Part shown: piece by piece, positions 27,858 through 38,328 of the stretch
Numbering within the stretch: position 1 is the stretch's first letter
Layout of the letters: each line of letters starts with the position of its first letter
Translations under genes and position numbers: made by a program
Notes under the pieces: generated by a model
Told to the model about the DNA's origin: nothing
The model's database searches: none
The model's input: only the letters and a program-made list of their open reading frames with translations
From: Pseudopedobacter sp.
GTDB taxonomy: Bacteria > Bacteroidota > Bacteroidia > Sphingobacteriales > Sphingobacteriaceae
DNA: 64,000 nt
Assembly (NCBI GenBank): GCA_014378105.1
Contig: JACMOI010000010.1
Location: 57,584-121,583, forward strand
Reading direction: 5' to 3'

Positions 27858-29438
27858 TTAACGATCGCTTGGCATATCGTTTTTACTATCTACTACTGGT
27901 CTTTCAGCTCTGTTTACTAAATCCCAGGCATCATAAAATACCAATTGAGCTCTTTTTGCCAATAGAGGGAAGTTTATTTTTTTCACTTCATCAGTTTTTT
28001 TGTGATAATCTTCATGCGTACCATTAAAGAAGAAGATAATTGGGATACCATGTTTTGCGAAATTATAATGATCCGAACGGTAGTAAATACGCTCTGTATC
28101 TTTAGGGTTATCATATTTATAATCTAAAGTAAGGTGGGTATAAATATTATTATTCTTTTCGTTGATTACCTTAAGGGTAGAACTTAATTTATCTGATCCA
28201 ATTACATAAATATAATTTGCTGAATCTTTTTTGCCCTTATATAAATCTCCTACTCTACCAATCATATCTATATTTAAATCTGTAATGGTATTTTCTAGAG
28301 GGAAAACTGGATGTTCTGAATACCATTCGGAGCCTAAAAGTCCTTTTTCTTCACCAACGACAGTCATAAAAAGGACACTTCTTTTTGGTCCTTTACCTTC
28401 TTTTTTAGCTTTTGCAAAAGCTTCTGCGATTTCTAAAACCCCAGTAGTTCCGGATCCATCATCATCTGCACCGTTATAAACATCACCATCTTCACCTACA
28501 CCTAAATGATCGTAATGTGCTGTTATCGCTAATATTTCGTTTTTTAACTTAGGGTCAGATCCTTCTAAAAAGCCTAAAACATTCTTAGCTTCTAGTGGAG
28601 TTAATTTTGTTTGAAAATCAACATCCATATTGCCGCTAAAGTTAAAAGATGCTGACTTTTTTGTATCGGTTATTTGTTGCGTTAAAGCATCAATAGTTTT
28701 TGAAGAGATACTTAAAAGTTTATCAATAGCTGGTTTTGATGCATAAATTGTAAGTGTATTCCCAGATTTATCTTCTCCCAAAATCAATCCAGGTCTTTCA
28801 AAATATGCTTTTGCTGCTTGCATTCTAGACATATCTGCATTTAACACAATAATAGCGTCTGGATTTTTAGCTTTAAGAGCATTTGTTTTTTTGCTTCGGC
28901 TGGTAGTCCAGTCAGACATTTTAGTTGTACCTGTGATTAAGGAAACTCCATCTTTAGTTGGTTCTCCAGGCAATACAACTGCAACTTTACCTTCTAAGTT
29001 TAAATTTGAAAGGTCGTCGTAATTGTCAGACTGTATGCCATATCCAACAAAAACAAAATTTTTAAAAGTCTTTTTTGTATTATTGAATGAACCTGGTAAA
29101 ACGTAGTAATCCTTTAAAAAATCCAGAGGATCGCTGTTTATAATCACATTTCTTTGAAGTGTAGTTTTTTCCTTAAGATCCAACATTTGGAAGTTGGATC
29201 CATTTACAGGGGCTTTTAAACCAAAACTTTGAAACTGGGATTTGATATAATTTGCAGCTCTATTAGCTCCTGCTTTCCCTGTTTCTCTGCCTTCCATTCC
29301 ATCAGCGGCTAAAATATTTAACCTTTTAGATGCATCTTCAGATGTGATGGTTGCGGCATATTTCATAGCAGTTTTATCTTGCCCTTGAGCCAGATATCCT
29401 AATGCCAAAAAGCCGCTTAAAAGAATTTCTTTTTTCAT
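27858..29438 (-). CDS. Exported M28-family zinc aminopeptidase
   Basis: 526 aa with a signal peptide (MKKEILLSGFLALGYLAQGQ). A PA-type insert (about residues 130-300) precedes the M28 catalytic domain, with metal ligands in ITAHYDHLGVGEDG near 305, NGADDDGSGTTG near 322, VVGEEKGLLGSEWYSEH near 360 and a late HEDYHKKTDE histidine. It should remove N-terminal amino acids from peptides in the periplasm. It appears monocistronic. Confidence 0.94.
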   Translation of the reverse strand: MKKEILLSGFLALGYLAQGQDKTAMKYAATITSEDASKRLNILAADGMEGRETGKAGANRAANYIKSQFQSFGLKAPVNGSNFQMLDLKEKTTLQRNVIINSDPLDFLKDYYVLPGSFNNTKKTFKNFVFVGYGIQSDNYDDLSNLNLEGKVAVVLPGEPTKDGVSLITGTTKMSDWTTSRSKKTNALKAKNPDAIIVLNADMSRMQAAKAYFERPGLILGEDKSGNTLTIYASKPAIDKLLSISSKTIDALTQQITDTKKSASFNFSGNMDVDFQTKLTPLEAKNVLGFLEGSDPKLKNEILAITAHYDHLGVGEDGDVYNGADDDGSGTTGVLEIAEAFAKAKKEGKGPKRSVLFMTVVGEEKGLLGSEWYSEHPVFPLENTITDLNIDMIGRVGDLYKGKKDSANYIYVIGSDKLSSTLKVINEKNNNIYTHLTLDYKYDNPKDTERIYYRSDHYNFAKHGIPIIFFFNGTHEDYHKKTDEVKKINFPLLAKRAQLVFYDAWDLVNRAERPVVDSKNDMPSDR

Positions 29439-29533
29439 GAATTTGGTTTAAAATGATTGATTTTAAAAATCGTTAAAACCAAATTTAGTTTTTTTGTAGA
29501 AAGATGAGTGTAAAGATTTTAATATGGTTCGAA

Positions 29534-30247
29534 TCAAAGTCTTACCAGTCTATCATTCACGAGAACAGGAATGCTTTTGGTAATATTCACATTTAAACAA
29601 AATTTGATGTCTTCTTCTATTCCTAGTTTCTTTAATCTTTCACTATGAGATGTTTTTGCAGTATAACCTACTAAATCATCTTTTGCTTGATGGTATAAAT
29701 CATCAGCAGCGATGCTAGAGTCATCTAAAAAATAGTCATCAGCTTTAAGCTGATGAACAACTGCACCTGCAAATAAAGTGTCTTCCAAATTAAATTTATT
29801 CTTCCAACCAGCACATAATAATAGGACATCTTTACTTTGCTTTTTTAAATAATCGCAAACAGCATCTAGATTCAAAAATGAACCAATGATTACTTGATAT
29901 GCCGTTTTTTTAGATTCATCAATGGCATGTGTACCATTGGTAGTGGTTAACACGATGGTTTTGCCTTTTATTTTATCTACTGCGTAAGCAAATGGAGAAT
30001 TTCCAAAATCGAATCCCTCTACCACTTTTCCGTCTCTTTCTGCGGCTAACAAATAACCTTCTTTTTCGAAAGCGATACACTCTTCTACTGTTCCGACTGG
30101 AATGATGGCTTCTGCACCGTTTTCTATTCCAAAGCAAATGGAGCTCGTAGCCCTAAAAATATCTATCACTACAACGATGGCATTTTTTAAATCATACAGC
30201 GGAAGTAAAGCAGGCGTAAAGCAAACTTCAATTTTTCTTTTATCCAT
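29534..30247 (-). CDS. comB: 2-phosphosulfolactate phosphatase family protein (ComB)
   Basis: 237 aa. The ComB family is recognised by VVIDIFRATSSICFGIENGAEAIIPVGTVEEC near residue 26, LLAAERDGKVVEGFDFGNSP near 70, IVLTTTNGTHAI near 96 and LLLCAGWKNKFNLEDTLFAG near 142. In methanogens ComB dephosphorylates 2-phosphosulfolactate in coenzyme M synthesis; Bacteroidota do not make coenzyme M by that route, so here it may serve sulfolactate or sulfonolipid metabolism or act on another phosphate. It overlaps the gcvT stop by one base (TAATG), implying coupled translation. Confidence 0.9.
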   Translation of the reverse strand: MDKRKIEVCFTPALLPLYDLKNAIVVVIDIFRATSSICFGIENGAEAIIPVGTVEECIAFEKEGYLLAAERDGKVVEGFDFGNSPFAYAVDKIKGKTIVLTTTNGTHAIDESKKTAYQVIIGSFLNLDAVCDYLKKQSKDVLLLCAGWKNKFNLEDTLFAGAVVHQLKADDYFLDDSSIAADDLYHQAKDDLVGYTAKTSHSERLKKLGIEEDIKFCLNVNITKSIPVLVNDRLVRL

Positions 30248-31332
30248 TATTTATTCTTGTAAAATGGAAATTTAACCACTTTTGCTTTTACTTTGTTATC
30301 GCGGATTTTGATAAAAATCTCTTCTCCTTCTTTTGCTAATTCTGTTTTTACATAACCCATTCCAATCGCTTTTTGTAAGGATGGTGATTGCGTTCCAGAA
30401 GTTACTTTTCCAATTTCGTTTCCTTCAGCATCAACAATCTCATAATCATGACGAGGAATACCTCTTTCAATCATCTCAAAACCGACTAATTTTTGAGAAA
30501 TGCCATTTTGCTTTTGTTCTAGTAAAGCAGCAGAATTATTGAAGTCTTTCGTGAATTTTGTAACCCAGCCAAGTCCTGCTTCGATAGGTGAAGTTTCATC
30601 GTTAATATCATTTCCATAAAGGCAGAAACCCATTTCTAAACGTAAAGTATCACGAGCACCTAACCCAATAGGTTTGATGCCAAAAGGTTCTCCAGCTTCA
30701 AAAATAGCATCCCAAATACGGGTTGCATGAACGTTATCAAAATAAATTTCGAAACCACCGGCCCCAGTATAACCTGTTGCAGAAATAATGACATTCTCTA
30801 CACCTGCAAAAACACCTCTTTTGAAAGTGTAATATTCCATTTCAGAAAGGCTTACGTCTGTTAAGCTTTGTAATGCTTGGGCAGCTTTTGGGCCTTGAAT
30901 CGCCAACAAAGAAGTACGATCAGAAATATTTTTCATATCTACTCCGTTGGTATTGAAAGAAGAAATCCAATTCCAATCTTTTTCAATATTGGAGGCATTT
31001 ACCACCAACATGTAAGTTTTTTCGTCCATGCGATAAACCAATAAATCATCAACAATACCACCGCTTAAATTTGGTAGGTAAGCATATTGAATTTTTCCAT
31101 CAAATAATTTAGCAGCATCGTTAGAAATTACTTTTTGAATTAAGTCTAAGGCATGCTCTCCTTTTAAGATAAATTCACCCATGTGGCTTACATCGAAAAC
31201 ACCAACATGCTTTCTTACAGTTTCATGCTCGGCGTTAATTCCTACGTATTGAACAGGCATATTATAACCAGCAAATGGAACCATTTTGGCGCCAAGGGAA
31301 ACGTGTTTATCTGTTAAAGCGGTATTTTTCAT
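30247..31332 (-). CDS. gcvT: Aminomethyltransferase, glycine cleavage T protein
   Basis: Transfers the methylene unit from aminomethyl-lipoyl H protein to tetrahydrofolate, releasing ammonia. 361 aa, normal length. Family segments: [22 protein letters not shown] near residue 19, [11 protein letters not shown] near 43, [16 protein letters not shown] near 184, [20 protein letters not shown] near 223 and [19 protein letters not shown] near 315. gcvH and gcvP are not adjacent. It is the first gene of a coupled pair with comB. Confidence 0.96.
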   Translation of the reverse strand: MKNTALTDKHVSLGAKMVPFAGYNMPVQYVGINAEHETVRKHVGVFDVSHMGEFILKGEHALDLIQKVISNDAAKLFDGKIQYAYLPNLSGGIVDDLLVYRMDEKTYMLVVNASNIEKDWNWISSFNTNGVDMKNISDRTSLLAIQGPKAAQALQSLTDVSLSEMEYYTFKRGVFAGVENVIISATGYTGAGGFEIYFDNVHATRIWDAIFEAGEPFGIKPIGLGARDTLRLEMGFCLYGNDINDETSPIEAGLGWVTKFTKDFNNSAALLEQKQNGISQKLVGFEMIERGIPRHDYEIVDAEGNEIGKVTSGTQSPSLQKAIGMGYVKTELAKEGEEIFIKIRDNKVKAKVVKFPFYKNK

Positions 31333-31400
31333 TATTTTATAATTTGGGTCAGAAATCGGGAAGTCGAAGAATTGTACTAGTTGGCAAAATTAAGAAAATT

Positions 31401-32609
31401 TTAAGCTTTTATAGTGATGATTTCTTGATATACCTTTAATAGATTTTGATTCATTTTCTGTTGATTGTGATTTTTCTCAACCAATTTTCTTGCGCCAGCT
31501 CCAATTCTACTGATCAAAGTTTTATCGGTAAAACAACGTAGTATTTGCTTATAAAAATCATCTGCTTGATCGGCAATCAGAATATCCTTATCGTGATGAT
31601 AGTTAATCCCCTCGGCTGCAATTGATGTCGCGATGATACATTTGCCTAAAGCCATCGCCTCAATAATTTTTACCCTCATTCCACTTCCAGATAATAAAGG
31701 AACGATGAGTACATGTTGCCGGCTAATAAATTCTGCAGCATTTTCAACCTGGCCTTCCATGATGAATGAATCACTGCTCATAATCTCGAACTGTTTAGGA
31801 ATGTTTTTTCCAGCCAAATGAAAAGTGATACCCGAACCTAATTGTTGAATTGCCGGCCAAACCTTTTCTAAAAACCAATCAACACCTTCGATATTTGGAC
31901 GCCAATCCATAGAGCCTATATAGCCGACACTTTTGTGAAGAGATAATAAATAGTTGTTTTGATATTGATCTAGATTTAAAGCTACCGGAAAAGTATAAAC
32001 GGCAATTTTGCAACCAATGCTTTTAAAAAAATGCTCATCTACGAAACTGATAGAAAATAAAGCATCGAACTGATTGAGGATATTAAACTCGAATCTTTGT
32101 AGCCTACTACTTAAAATTTTAAGATAGATTTTTCGGAAAAAGAAATTCTCTTTTACACTCAAACGTTTCCATATCTGGTGCTCAATATTATGTGCTCTGT
32201 AAACTAATTTTGCTGATGAGTTTGTCTTCACCACATCTAAATATGGCGCTACCTGCAAGCCCTCGAATTGTATGATATCAAACTCTTGTGTTCGAAGTAA
32301 GTAAGCTAATTTACTGGCACATCCCGCATCGTAAAATCTGCTGATGTTATAAGATTGATCTGTAAAAAGATTAAAAAAAGCGTCTTTTGCTTTTACACGA
32401 TTATCAATTTTATATTGAATAAATTTAATCTCTTTGAAAAGTGGATCTTTTACTTCTTTTACTTTGATGTAATGTTTTGTGGTATTTAAACTAAAAACAG
32501 TGACTTCACAATTCAATTGGATTAAGGCTTCAATATTATTACGAACCACGATAGCATAACCACCATCAGCAGGAAAAGGCACTCGGTTTGTAATCAGCAG
32601 GATCCGCAT
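31401..32609 (-). CDS. Glycosyltransferase family 4 protein
   Basis: 402 aa with the GT-B fold: the N-terminal half starts ILLITNRVPFPADGGYAIVVRN, the C-terminal donor half has VGYIGSMDWRPNIEGVDWFLEKVWP near residue 230, then VLIVPLLSGSGMRVKIIEAMALGKCIIATSIAAEGI near 300, with the E-x7-E-like nucleotide-sugar binding region. It transfers a sugar to a lipid-linked or surface glycan; donor and acceptor are not evident. It lies 9 bp after rnhB in a minus-strand group with the GT9 gene, facing the divergent polysaccharide export genes. Confidence 0.88.
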   Translation of the reverse strand: MRILLITNRVPFPADGGYAIVVRNNIEALIQLNCEVTVFSLNTTKHYIKVKEVKDPLFKEIKFIQYKIDNRVKAKDAFFNLFTDQSYNISRFYDAGCASKLAYLLRTQEFDIIQFEGLQVAPYLDVVKTNSSAKLVYRAHNIEHQIWKRLSVKENFFFRKIYLKILSSRLQRFEFNILNQFDALFSISFVDEHFFKSIGCKIAVYTFPVALNLDQYQNNYLLSLHKSVGYIGSMDWRPNIEGVDWFLEKVWPAIQQLGSGITFHLAGKNIPKQFEIMSSDSFIMEGQVENAAEFISRQHVLIVPLLSGSGMRVKIIEAMALGKCIIATSIAAEGINYHHDKDILIADQADDFYKQILRCFTDKTLISRIGAGARKLVEKNHNQQKMNQNLLKVYQEIITIKA

Positions 32610-32618
32610 ATTGGCAAA

Positions 32619-33218
32619 TTAGTCAAAAATAGATAGCTGTGGGTTGGTTATTCTAAAAGTTTTTCGATGATATGGGCTCAATCCTGATTTGATAACTGCT
32701 TTCCGATGGTCACTAGTTGGGTAACCTTTATTCTTCTTCCATTGATAAATAGGATATTCCTGATCTATTCTTTCCATAAAATCATCTCGATAGGTTTTGG
32801 CTAAAATAGAAGCTGCCGCGATAGAGAAATATTTTCCATCTCCTTTAATGATACATTCGTGTTTCATATTTGGATAAGGTTTAAACCGATTTCCATCAAT
32901 GATTAAAAAGTTGGGTTGAAGCTGCAACTTCTCAATGGCTCGGTGCATTGCCAGAAAAGAAGCATTCAAAATATTGATTTTATCAATCTCTTGATGATCT
33001 ACTATTCCCACGGCAAAAGCTAAAGCATTTTCTTCTATCTCAGTTCTTAAAGAATAACGATCTTTTTCTTTGATTTGCTTGGAATCGTTGAGTAATGGAT
33101 GGTCAAAATCTTTAGGCAAAATTACCGCTGCTGCAAATACAGGACCTGCTAAACAACCTCGTCCCGCTTCATCGCAACCCGCTTCTAAAAATTCGTCTTG
33201 GTAAAATGGCAATAACAT
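32619..33218 (-). CDS. rnhB: Ribonuclease HII
   Basis: Removes ribonucleotides and RNA-DNA hybrids from DNA. 199 aa. The RNase HII motif [22 protein letters not shown] (near residue 13) carries the first acidic pair, [12 protein letters not shown] (near 106) the third, and [15 protein letters not shown] (near 134) the fourth region with Asp. It sits between two glycosyltransferase genes, 22 bp after the GT9 gene, so it is probably carried in the same transcript by chance. Confidence 0.96.
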   Translation of the reverse strand: MLLPFYQDEFLEAGCDEAGRGCLAGPVFAAAVILPKDFDHPLLNDSKQIKEKDRYSLRTEIEENALAFAVGIVDHQEIDKINILNASFLAMHRAIEKLQLQPNFLIIDGNRFKPYPNMKHECIIKGDGKYFSIAAASILAKTYRDDFMERIDQEYPIYQWKKNKGYPTSDHRKAVIKSGLSPYHRKTFRITNPQLSIFD

Positions 33219-33240
33219 TTTGTATGCTTAAAGCTGAAGG

Positions 33241-34263
33241 TTAAAATCCTAAAGCATTAATTTTATCAATTACTTCAGTTAAGGTTATACGTTGCATGCA
33301 TGTGTTTTCGAGATGTATGCAATCAATTTGGTTACATGGGTTGCAAGGCAACACATGATGAACAAAGGTAGATTTTTCTCCGAAAGGATAAAACACATCG
33401 GGCTCACCAGGGCCAAAAAGACCAACTAAAGGAGTTTGCATTGCCGCAGCAACATGTAAAGGACCACTTTCATTACCTATAAAAAGTTTTGCTTTTTGCA
33501 CTAAAGCAGCATATGCTGTCCAGCTAAATTCACCGGCTACATTAAAAGTCTTGAAATTAATCTCTTTCTGAACTTTTTGGATATCAATAATATCTCGCGA
33601 AGAACCGACAAAGATGATCTCTAGTTGAATTTGATTTTTTAGATAGTTTGCCAGTTCTGCAAATTTAAGAGGAGACCATTTTCTTAAATCGCGACTAGCA
33701 CCAACATGCAAAACCGCAAAGTTGCCGATTAGATTTTGCTCTAAGTAGTTTTTAACAAGTCTTTCATTTTCAATAGAAAAATAAATTTCTGGTTGTAAAG
33801 ATTTAAAATCCACCTTTATTATGGGTTCAATAATTTGAACATTGGTAATCAACTCATGCGGGTGATTACCTTTTAACTTATTTCTAAACCGGATGGTTCC
33901 TCTATCCAATCGGAACGTTGGGGGGTTAAATAAAGCAAATCCTAGTGTTTTAAAATTGCCTCGCAAATCAATAACCAAATCATATTTTTGCTTTAACTGA
34001 TTTAAATCAGTAATGATTAAACTTAAATGAGGATCGTATTTTATTAAACTTTTGATGGATTCTCGGCAAAAAACGGTAAGCTTAGATTCAGGATATTTTT
34101 GTATCAAAAGCTTAAAAACTGGTGTGGCATAAACCATATCCCCAACTGCATCAAGCTTAATAATTAAGATGTTTTTCACAGCGATTCTCCCAATATGCTT
34201 ATTGAAATTGAGCATCTTGGATAAAATCATTGATAAAAAATAGATCAGCTTTTCAGCCTTCAT
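33241..34263 (-). CDS. Glycosyltransferase family 9 (heptosyltransferase-like)
   Basis: 340 aa. The ADP-heptose:LPS heptosyltransferase fold is indicated by NILIIKLDAVGDMVYATPVFKLL near residue 31, VDLRGNFKTLGFAL near 96, AVLHVGASRDLRKWSPLKFAELANYL near 182 and FIGNESGPLHVAAAMQTPLVGLFGPGEP near 260. The start could also lie later, since the family core begins near residue 30. Likely role: adding a heptose or similar sugar to lipopolysaccharide core. First gene of the GT9-rnhB-GT4 group. Confidence 0.9.
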   Translation of the reverse strand: MKAEKLIYFLSMILSKMLNFNKHIGRIAVKNILIIKLDAVGDMVYATPVFKLLIQKYPESKLTVFCRESIKSLIKYDPHLSLIITDLNQLKQKYDLVIDLRGNFKTLGFALFNPPTFRLDRGTIRFRNKLKGNHPHELITNVQIIEPIIKVDFKSLQPEIYFSIENERLVKNYLEQNLIGNFAVLHVGASRDLRKWSPLKFAELANYLKNQIQLEIIFVGSSRDIIDIQKVQKEINFKTFNVAGEFSWTAYAALVQKAKLFIGNESGPLHVAAAMQTPLVGLFGPGEPDVFYPFGEKSTFVHHVLPCNPCNQIDCIHLENTCMQRITLTEVIDKINALGF

Positions 34264-34339
34264 AAAATGAAAATAATTGGAGGTAAAAATTCTTGCTGCA
34301 ATTTAAAAGAATAAATTTGCTCAAGTCTAATAATTTAGA

Positions 34340-35785
34340 ATGTCTAAAAACTTTAGTCAAAAAGTCTTTTTTCTGATTGCAGTGAATTTGCTGATAAAAC
34401 CTTTATGGATTTTTGGAGTGGAGCGTGTAGTACAGATTAAAACTGGTTTTGATACTTACGGACTTTATTTTACGCTATTCAATTTCACCTATCTATTCAG
34501 TTTATTGAGTGACATGGGTATTAACAATTATAACATCAAACTCCTTACACATAAACATACACAAGGCATTAAATCGGCTAATTTATTGGAGATAAAACTG
34601 CTATTATCTATAATTTATTTGATCTCGGTATTATTGATTGCATTTGTTTTGGGATACACACAAACCTCATTTTTATTGTTAATTACCTTGATTTTTTATC
34701 AATTTGGGTTTTCATTCCTTGGCTTTTTGCGTTCGCATCTAACTGGTTTACAACTTTACAAAACTGATGTTCTATTTTCGGTTTTAGATAAAATTCTACT
34801 GCTTATACTTTTCATTCCGTTACTGAATTTAAGTTATTTCAACACCATAAATCTTTCTATACAATATTTTGCGAGCGCTCAGCTAACAGCAATCTTTATT
34901 AGCATTTTGATAGGGATCATTATCGTAAAGGATAAAATAAATTTCCAATTAAAAGGATTTAAACTCTCCTTGCTGAAGGAAACTATTTTGCAGCTTTTAC
35001 CATTTTCACTTTTTATGTTTTTGGTTTTGGCTTATAATAAAGTGGATAGTATTATGCTGGAACGGATGCTAGATAACGGAGCAGCTGAAAGTGGAAATTA
35101 CGCTGCTGCTTATCGTTTATTAGATGCATTCACAATGATTCCCGTTTTATTTGCTTCTTTCTTTTATCCAATGCTGAGTAAGCAATTGGCCGAAAAGAAA
35201 TCTATTGCGAACTGGATGAACACCAGCAGTGAGTTACTCATTTCAATTGCAATTATTATTGCCATTTCACTTTCCTTTTTTGCAAAGGAATGGATGAAAT
35301 TATTGTATCCAACTCACCATTCGATTTATCTCACTCAAATTTTCTCCGTTCTAATTTTAAGTATCATTCCCATAAGTATCTATTTTATTTTTAGTAGTGC
35401 ATTAACGGCAAAAGGAAGTTTAAAGATTTTAAATCTCATTGCATTCGGCAGCTTAATTTTAAATGTTTTGCTAAATGTTTTCATGATTCCCAACTATCAT
35501 GCGTTTGGTGCGGCTTTAGCAACCATCATTTCTTTAGGTTTAGCGGCCATTATTTATGTTTATTTTTATCATCAACAGTTTAAAGCAAAACCTAATATCA
35601 AACTGCTTTTTAAATTAATTGTGTTGGGTACTTTAATGTGCTTGTCGACCAAATTATTTGAGTATTTTGAAACCTATTGGCTGATAAAATTTGGTGGTAT
35701 TGTCATATTTGGTTTCCTAGTTTCTTTTATTTTAAAACTAATACAACCTAAAAAAATAATTTCTTTACTTAAATTCACAGCTTAA
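34340..35785 (+). CDS. Polysaccharide flippase (Wzx/MATE-like)
   Basis: 481 aa with 12-14 hydrophobic segments and the pattern of lipid-linked oligosaccharide flippases: an N-terminal FSQKVFFLIAVNLLIKPLWIFGVERVVQIKTGFDTYGLY and a middle YNKVDSIMLERMLDNGAAESGNYAAAYRLLDAF near residue 233. It should move undecaprenyl-linked repeat units across the inner membrane. It begins a plus-strand operon: 12 bp to the Wzz-like gene, which overlaps the ligase by 1 bp. Confidence 0.9.
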   Translation: MSKNFSQKVFFLIAVNLLIKPLWIFGVERVVQIKTGFDTYGLYFTLFNFTYLFSLLSDMGINNYNIKLLTHKHTQGIKSANLLEIKLLLSIIYLISVLLIAFVLGYTQTSFLLLITLIFYQFGFSFLGFLRSHLTGLQLYKTDVLFSVLDKILLLILFIPLLNLSYFNTINLSIQYFASAQLTAIFISILIGIIIVKDKINFQLKGFKLSLLKETILQLLPFSLFMFLVLAYNKVDSIMLERMLDNGAAESGNYAAAYRLLDAFTMIPVLFASFFYPMLSKQLAEKKSIANWMNTSSELLISIAIIIAISLSFFAKEWMKLLYPTHHSIYLTQIFSVLILSIIPISIYFIFSSALTAKGSLKILNLIAFGSLILNVLLNVFMIPNYHAFGAALATIISLGLAAIIYVYFYHQQFKAKPNIKLLFKLIVLGTLMCLSTKLFEYFETYWLIKFGGIVIFGFLVSFILKLIQPKKIISLLKFTA

Positions 35786-35797
35786 ACCGTAATTCGT

Positions 35798-36898
35798 ATG
35801 CATGAAGATCATCTTCAAGAGTTAAATTTAATTGGGATTACCAAAGCTGGATTAAAGTATAGAAAGCATATCCTTTTAATTTCAATTGTTGGTTTGGTAG
35901 GAGGACTGGTTTTAGCTTTTATTATCAAACCAAAATACGAAGCTTCAACTATCTTTTATCCATCAGCAAATAGCTCCATTTCAAAATCAATTTTAGACAA
36001 TAATAATTTAGAGGAATTGATGGAATTTGGTACTGAAGATCAAACTGATCAGATGTTACAAATCCTAAATTCTGATCAATTGAAACGGCGTGTTGTTTCA
36101 AAGTTTGATTTGATGAATCATTATTCCATTGGTAAAAACACCGAGTATGCGATGACCAAAGTGAAAACGCAATTTGCGGGCAATGCCGATTTTAAGCGAA
36201 CGGATTATTTAGCCATTAAAATCACGATTACAGATGAAAATCCTGAAATGGCAGCTCAAATAGCTAACTATGTTGGTTTTATTATCGATAGTATCAAAAC
36301 TAATATTCAAAAAGAAAGAACTCAGCAAGCTTTTGAGATCATTAAAACTCAATATCTTGCTAAGAAAAAAGAAATAGATTCTTTACAAGCAGTGTTGACA
36401 AAATTGAGGGTTAAAGGTATTTACGATTATGAATCACAATCCGAAGTTTTAAGCACTGCGATTGTTAAGGCTGAAACTCAATTTCAGGAAGAGCAGGCCA
36501 GATTAAAAGTTTATGAGCAGTATAAAACACGTTTGCCAGATTCTACAATTATCAGAGCTAAAGGAAGGTTAGCAGCGGCAAGGGCAGCAGTAGTATCGTT
36601 AAAGCCCAGAATCGAAATTTTTGGAAAATATAGTGGAGATTATTTAGAAAACGAAGCGATGTTTGAGAAACAAAAGGAAAGTTTAGCACTGCTTCAAAGC
36701 AAATATGAAAATGCTTTGGTTGACTATAATCAAACTATTAACCAAAAATTTATTATTGATAAAGCACAAAAACCAGAGATGAAAGCTTACCCTAATAGAC
36801 TAATGGTAGTTATAGTTTCGATATTTTTCGCTTTCTTAATTGGCTTATTTATGGCTATTTATAACGAAATTATTAATCCCAGATTAAAAGCAGTCTAA
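35798..36898 (+). CDS. Wzz/GumC-like chain-length determinant protein
   Basis: 366 aa. Two membrane anchors, HILLISIVGLVGGLVLAFII near residue 24 and LMVVIVSIFFAFLIGLFMAIYNE near 332, enclose a long periplasmic helical region with coiled-coil character (about 160-310). The N-terminal anchor is followed by PKYEASTIFYPS, as in Wzz. No Walker motif is present, so it is not a tyrosine kinase. It controls chain length or links export. Its stop overlaps the next start by one base (TAATG). Confidence 0.88.
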   Translation: MHEDHLQELNLIGITKAGLKYRKHILLISIVGLVGGLVLAFIIKPKYEASTIFYPSANSSISKSILDNNNLEELMEFGTEDQTDQMLQILNSDQLKRRVVSKFDLMNHYSIGKNTEYAMTKVKTQFAGNADFKRTDYLAIKITITDENPEMAAQIANYVGFIIDSIKTNIQKERTQQAFEIIKTQYLAKKKEIDSLQAVLTKLRVKGIYDYESQSEVLSTAIVKAETQFQEEQARLKVYEQYKTRLPDSTIIRAKGRLAAARAAVVSLKPRIEIFGKYSGDYLENEAMFEKQKESLALLQSKYENALVDYNQTINQKFIIDKAQKPEMKAYPNRLMVVIVSIFFAFLIGLFMAIYNEIINPRLKAV

Positions 36899-38328
36899 TG
36901 CAGACTTTGCAATTAAAACGCTTTTATTTATACAGCTTTATACTGCTGTTCATTGGCTTTTATATTGCCTATTCACAGCTTTATTTAGGCTCATTAGCCA
37001 TTCCAATTATCTTATTTGGTATCAGCCTTTTTCTACTATCGCTAGATAAAGTGATGCTTATTGTTGTTTTTTTTACACCGCTCTCGATTAAGATCTTATT
37101 TGGTAATTCAGGCATTAATATTCCAGATGAACCGTTGATGATCATCATGCTTTTTCTTTTTATTATTAAAGTTTTTGAACAAGGATTTGACAAAGATTTT
37201 TTTCAGCATCCACTTACATTAGCCGTAACCTTTAATCTATTTTGGATTTTGATAACGACCGTAACCAGCAGTTTACCTTTTGTGTCTTTCAAGTTTTTTC
37301 TAGCAAGATTTTGGTGTACAGTTTTTGGTTTTTTTTGGGGAGGATTGTTATTTAAGGATATCAAGAAAATTAAACAATATCTCTTTGCATTTGGATTAGG
37401 ATTGAGCATCCTCGTTATTTATACTACTATAAGGCATGCTCAAACTGGTTTTAGCGATAAAAAGGTATGGGCGATGATGAACCCATTTATGGACGATCAC
37501 ACTGTTTATGGTGCGGTTTGTAGTATAGTTTGTACTTTTTCGTTTGTAATTTTTCTGTATAGGAATAAAGCAACCAAATTTTTAGATCGTTTAATGGCTA
37601 TTTATATTGGCGGGCTTGCCCTAATTGGCGTCATATTGTCCTACTCAAGAGCAGCATGGCTCAGTTTAGTTTTTGTATTAGGGTTTTATATTTTACTTAA
37701 ATTAAAAATTAGATTTAAGAGTTTGGTAATTGCCTTAATGATTTTTTTAGGAGTTGGATTGATTTTTAACGGTGAGATTTATCAATACCTCCGTTTTAAT
37801 AAAACGACTTCAGGAAAGAGTTTACAAGGAGACATCAAATCCATTTCTAATGTTAAAACCGATGAATCCAATGTAGAACGTTTAAATAGATGGGAATCAG
37901 GATGGAGGATGTTTAAGGAGAAACCCTACTTTGGTTTTGGACCTGGAACTTACATGTTTAAATACTCACCATATCAAAGAGCTCACGAAATGACCAGTAT
38001 CAGCACCACTCAGGGCACCATGGGAGGTGTTCATAGCGAATATTTTGGCCCTGCGGTAGAAAGTGGAATTGTCGGTTTCCTAAGTATTATTTTAGTTTTC
38101 GGGACCTATTTAAGCACTAATATGAAGACCTATTATCAATCTAAAAATAAGGAAGTTAAAATGTTAGCTCTTTCCATTTTGCTCGGATTATTGACTTATT
38201 TCTTTCATGGTTTGATGAATAATTTCCTAGATCAGGATAAAGCGGCAATCATTTTTTGGGGTATGATGGGAATGACCGTAGCGTTATCTATCCATCATAA
38301 GAAAGAGCTTAATGAAATTTCAAAGTAA
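36898..38328 (+). CDS. O-antigen ligase / Wzy-like polymerase family protein
   Basis: 476 aa with about 11-12 membrane segments and one larger periplasmic loop (about residues 290-380) carrying NRWESGWRMFKEKPYFGFGPGTYM and GGVHSEYFGPAVESG, the Wzy_C/WaaL-type active-loop pattern, including the H-x-E histidine. It either polymerises repeat units or ligates polymer to lipid A core; sequence alone does not decide. Its last 20 bp overlap the convergent phosphatase gene. Confidence 0.88.
   Translation: MQTLQLKRFYLYSFILLFIGFYIAYSQLYLGSLAIPIILFGISLFLLSLDKVMLIVVFFTPLSIKILFGNSGINIPDEPLMIIMLFLFIIKVFEQGFDKDFFQHPLTLAVTFNLFWILITTVTSSLPFVSFKFFLARFWCTVFGFFWGGLLFKDIKKIKQYLFAFGLGLSILVIYTTIRHAQTGFSDKKVWAMMNPFMDDHTVYGAVCSIVCTFSFVIFLYRNKATKFLDRLMAIYIGGLALIGVILSYSRAAWLSLVFVLGFYILLKLKIRFKSLVIALMIFLGVGLIFNGEIYQYLRFNKTTSGKSLQGDIKSISNVKTDESNVERLNRWESGWRMFKEKPYFGFGPGTYMFKYSPYQRAHEMTSISTTQGTMGGVHSEYFGPAVESGIVGFLSIILVFGTYLSTNMKTYYQSKNKEVKMLALSILLGLLTYFFHGLMNNFLDQDKAAIIFWGMMGMTVALSIHHKKELNEISK

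Noticed and set aside
29525-29534. GGTTCGAATC, a T-loop-like decamer suggesting a tRNA
   Set aside because: No acceptor, D or anticodon stems can be formed around it; it is the bases just after the comB stop.
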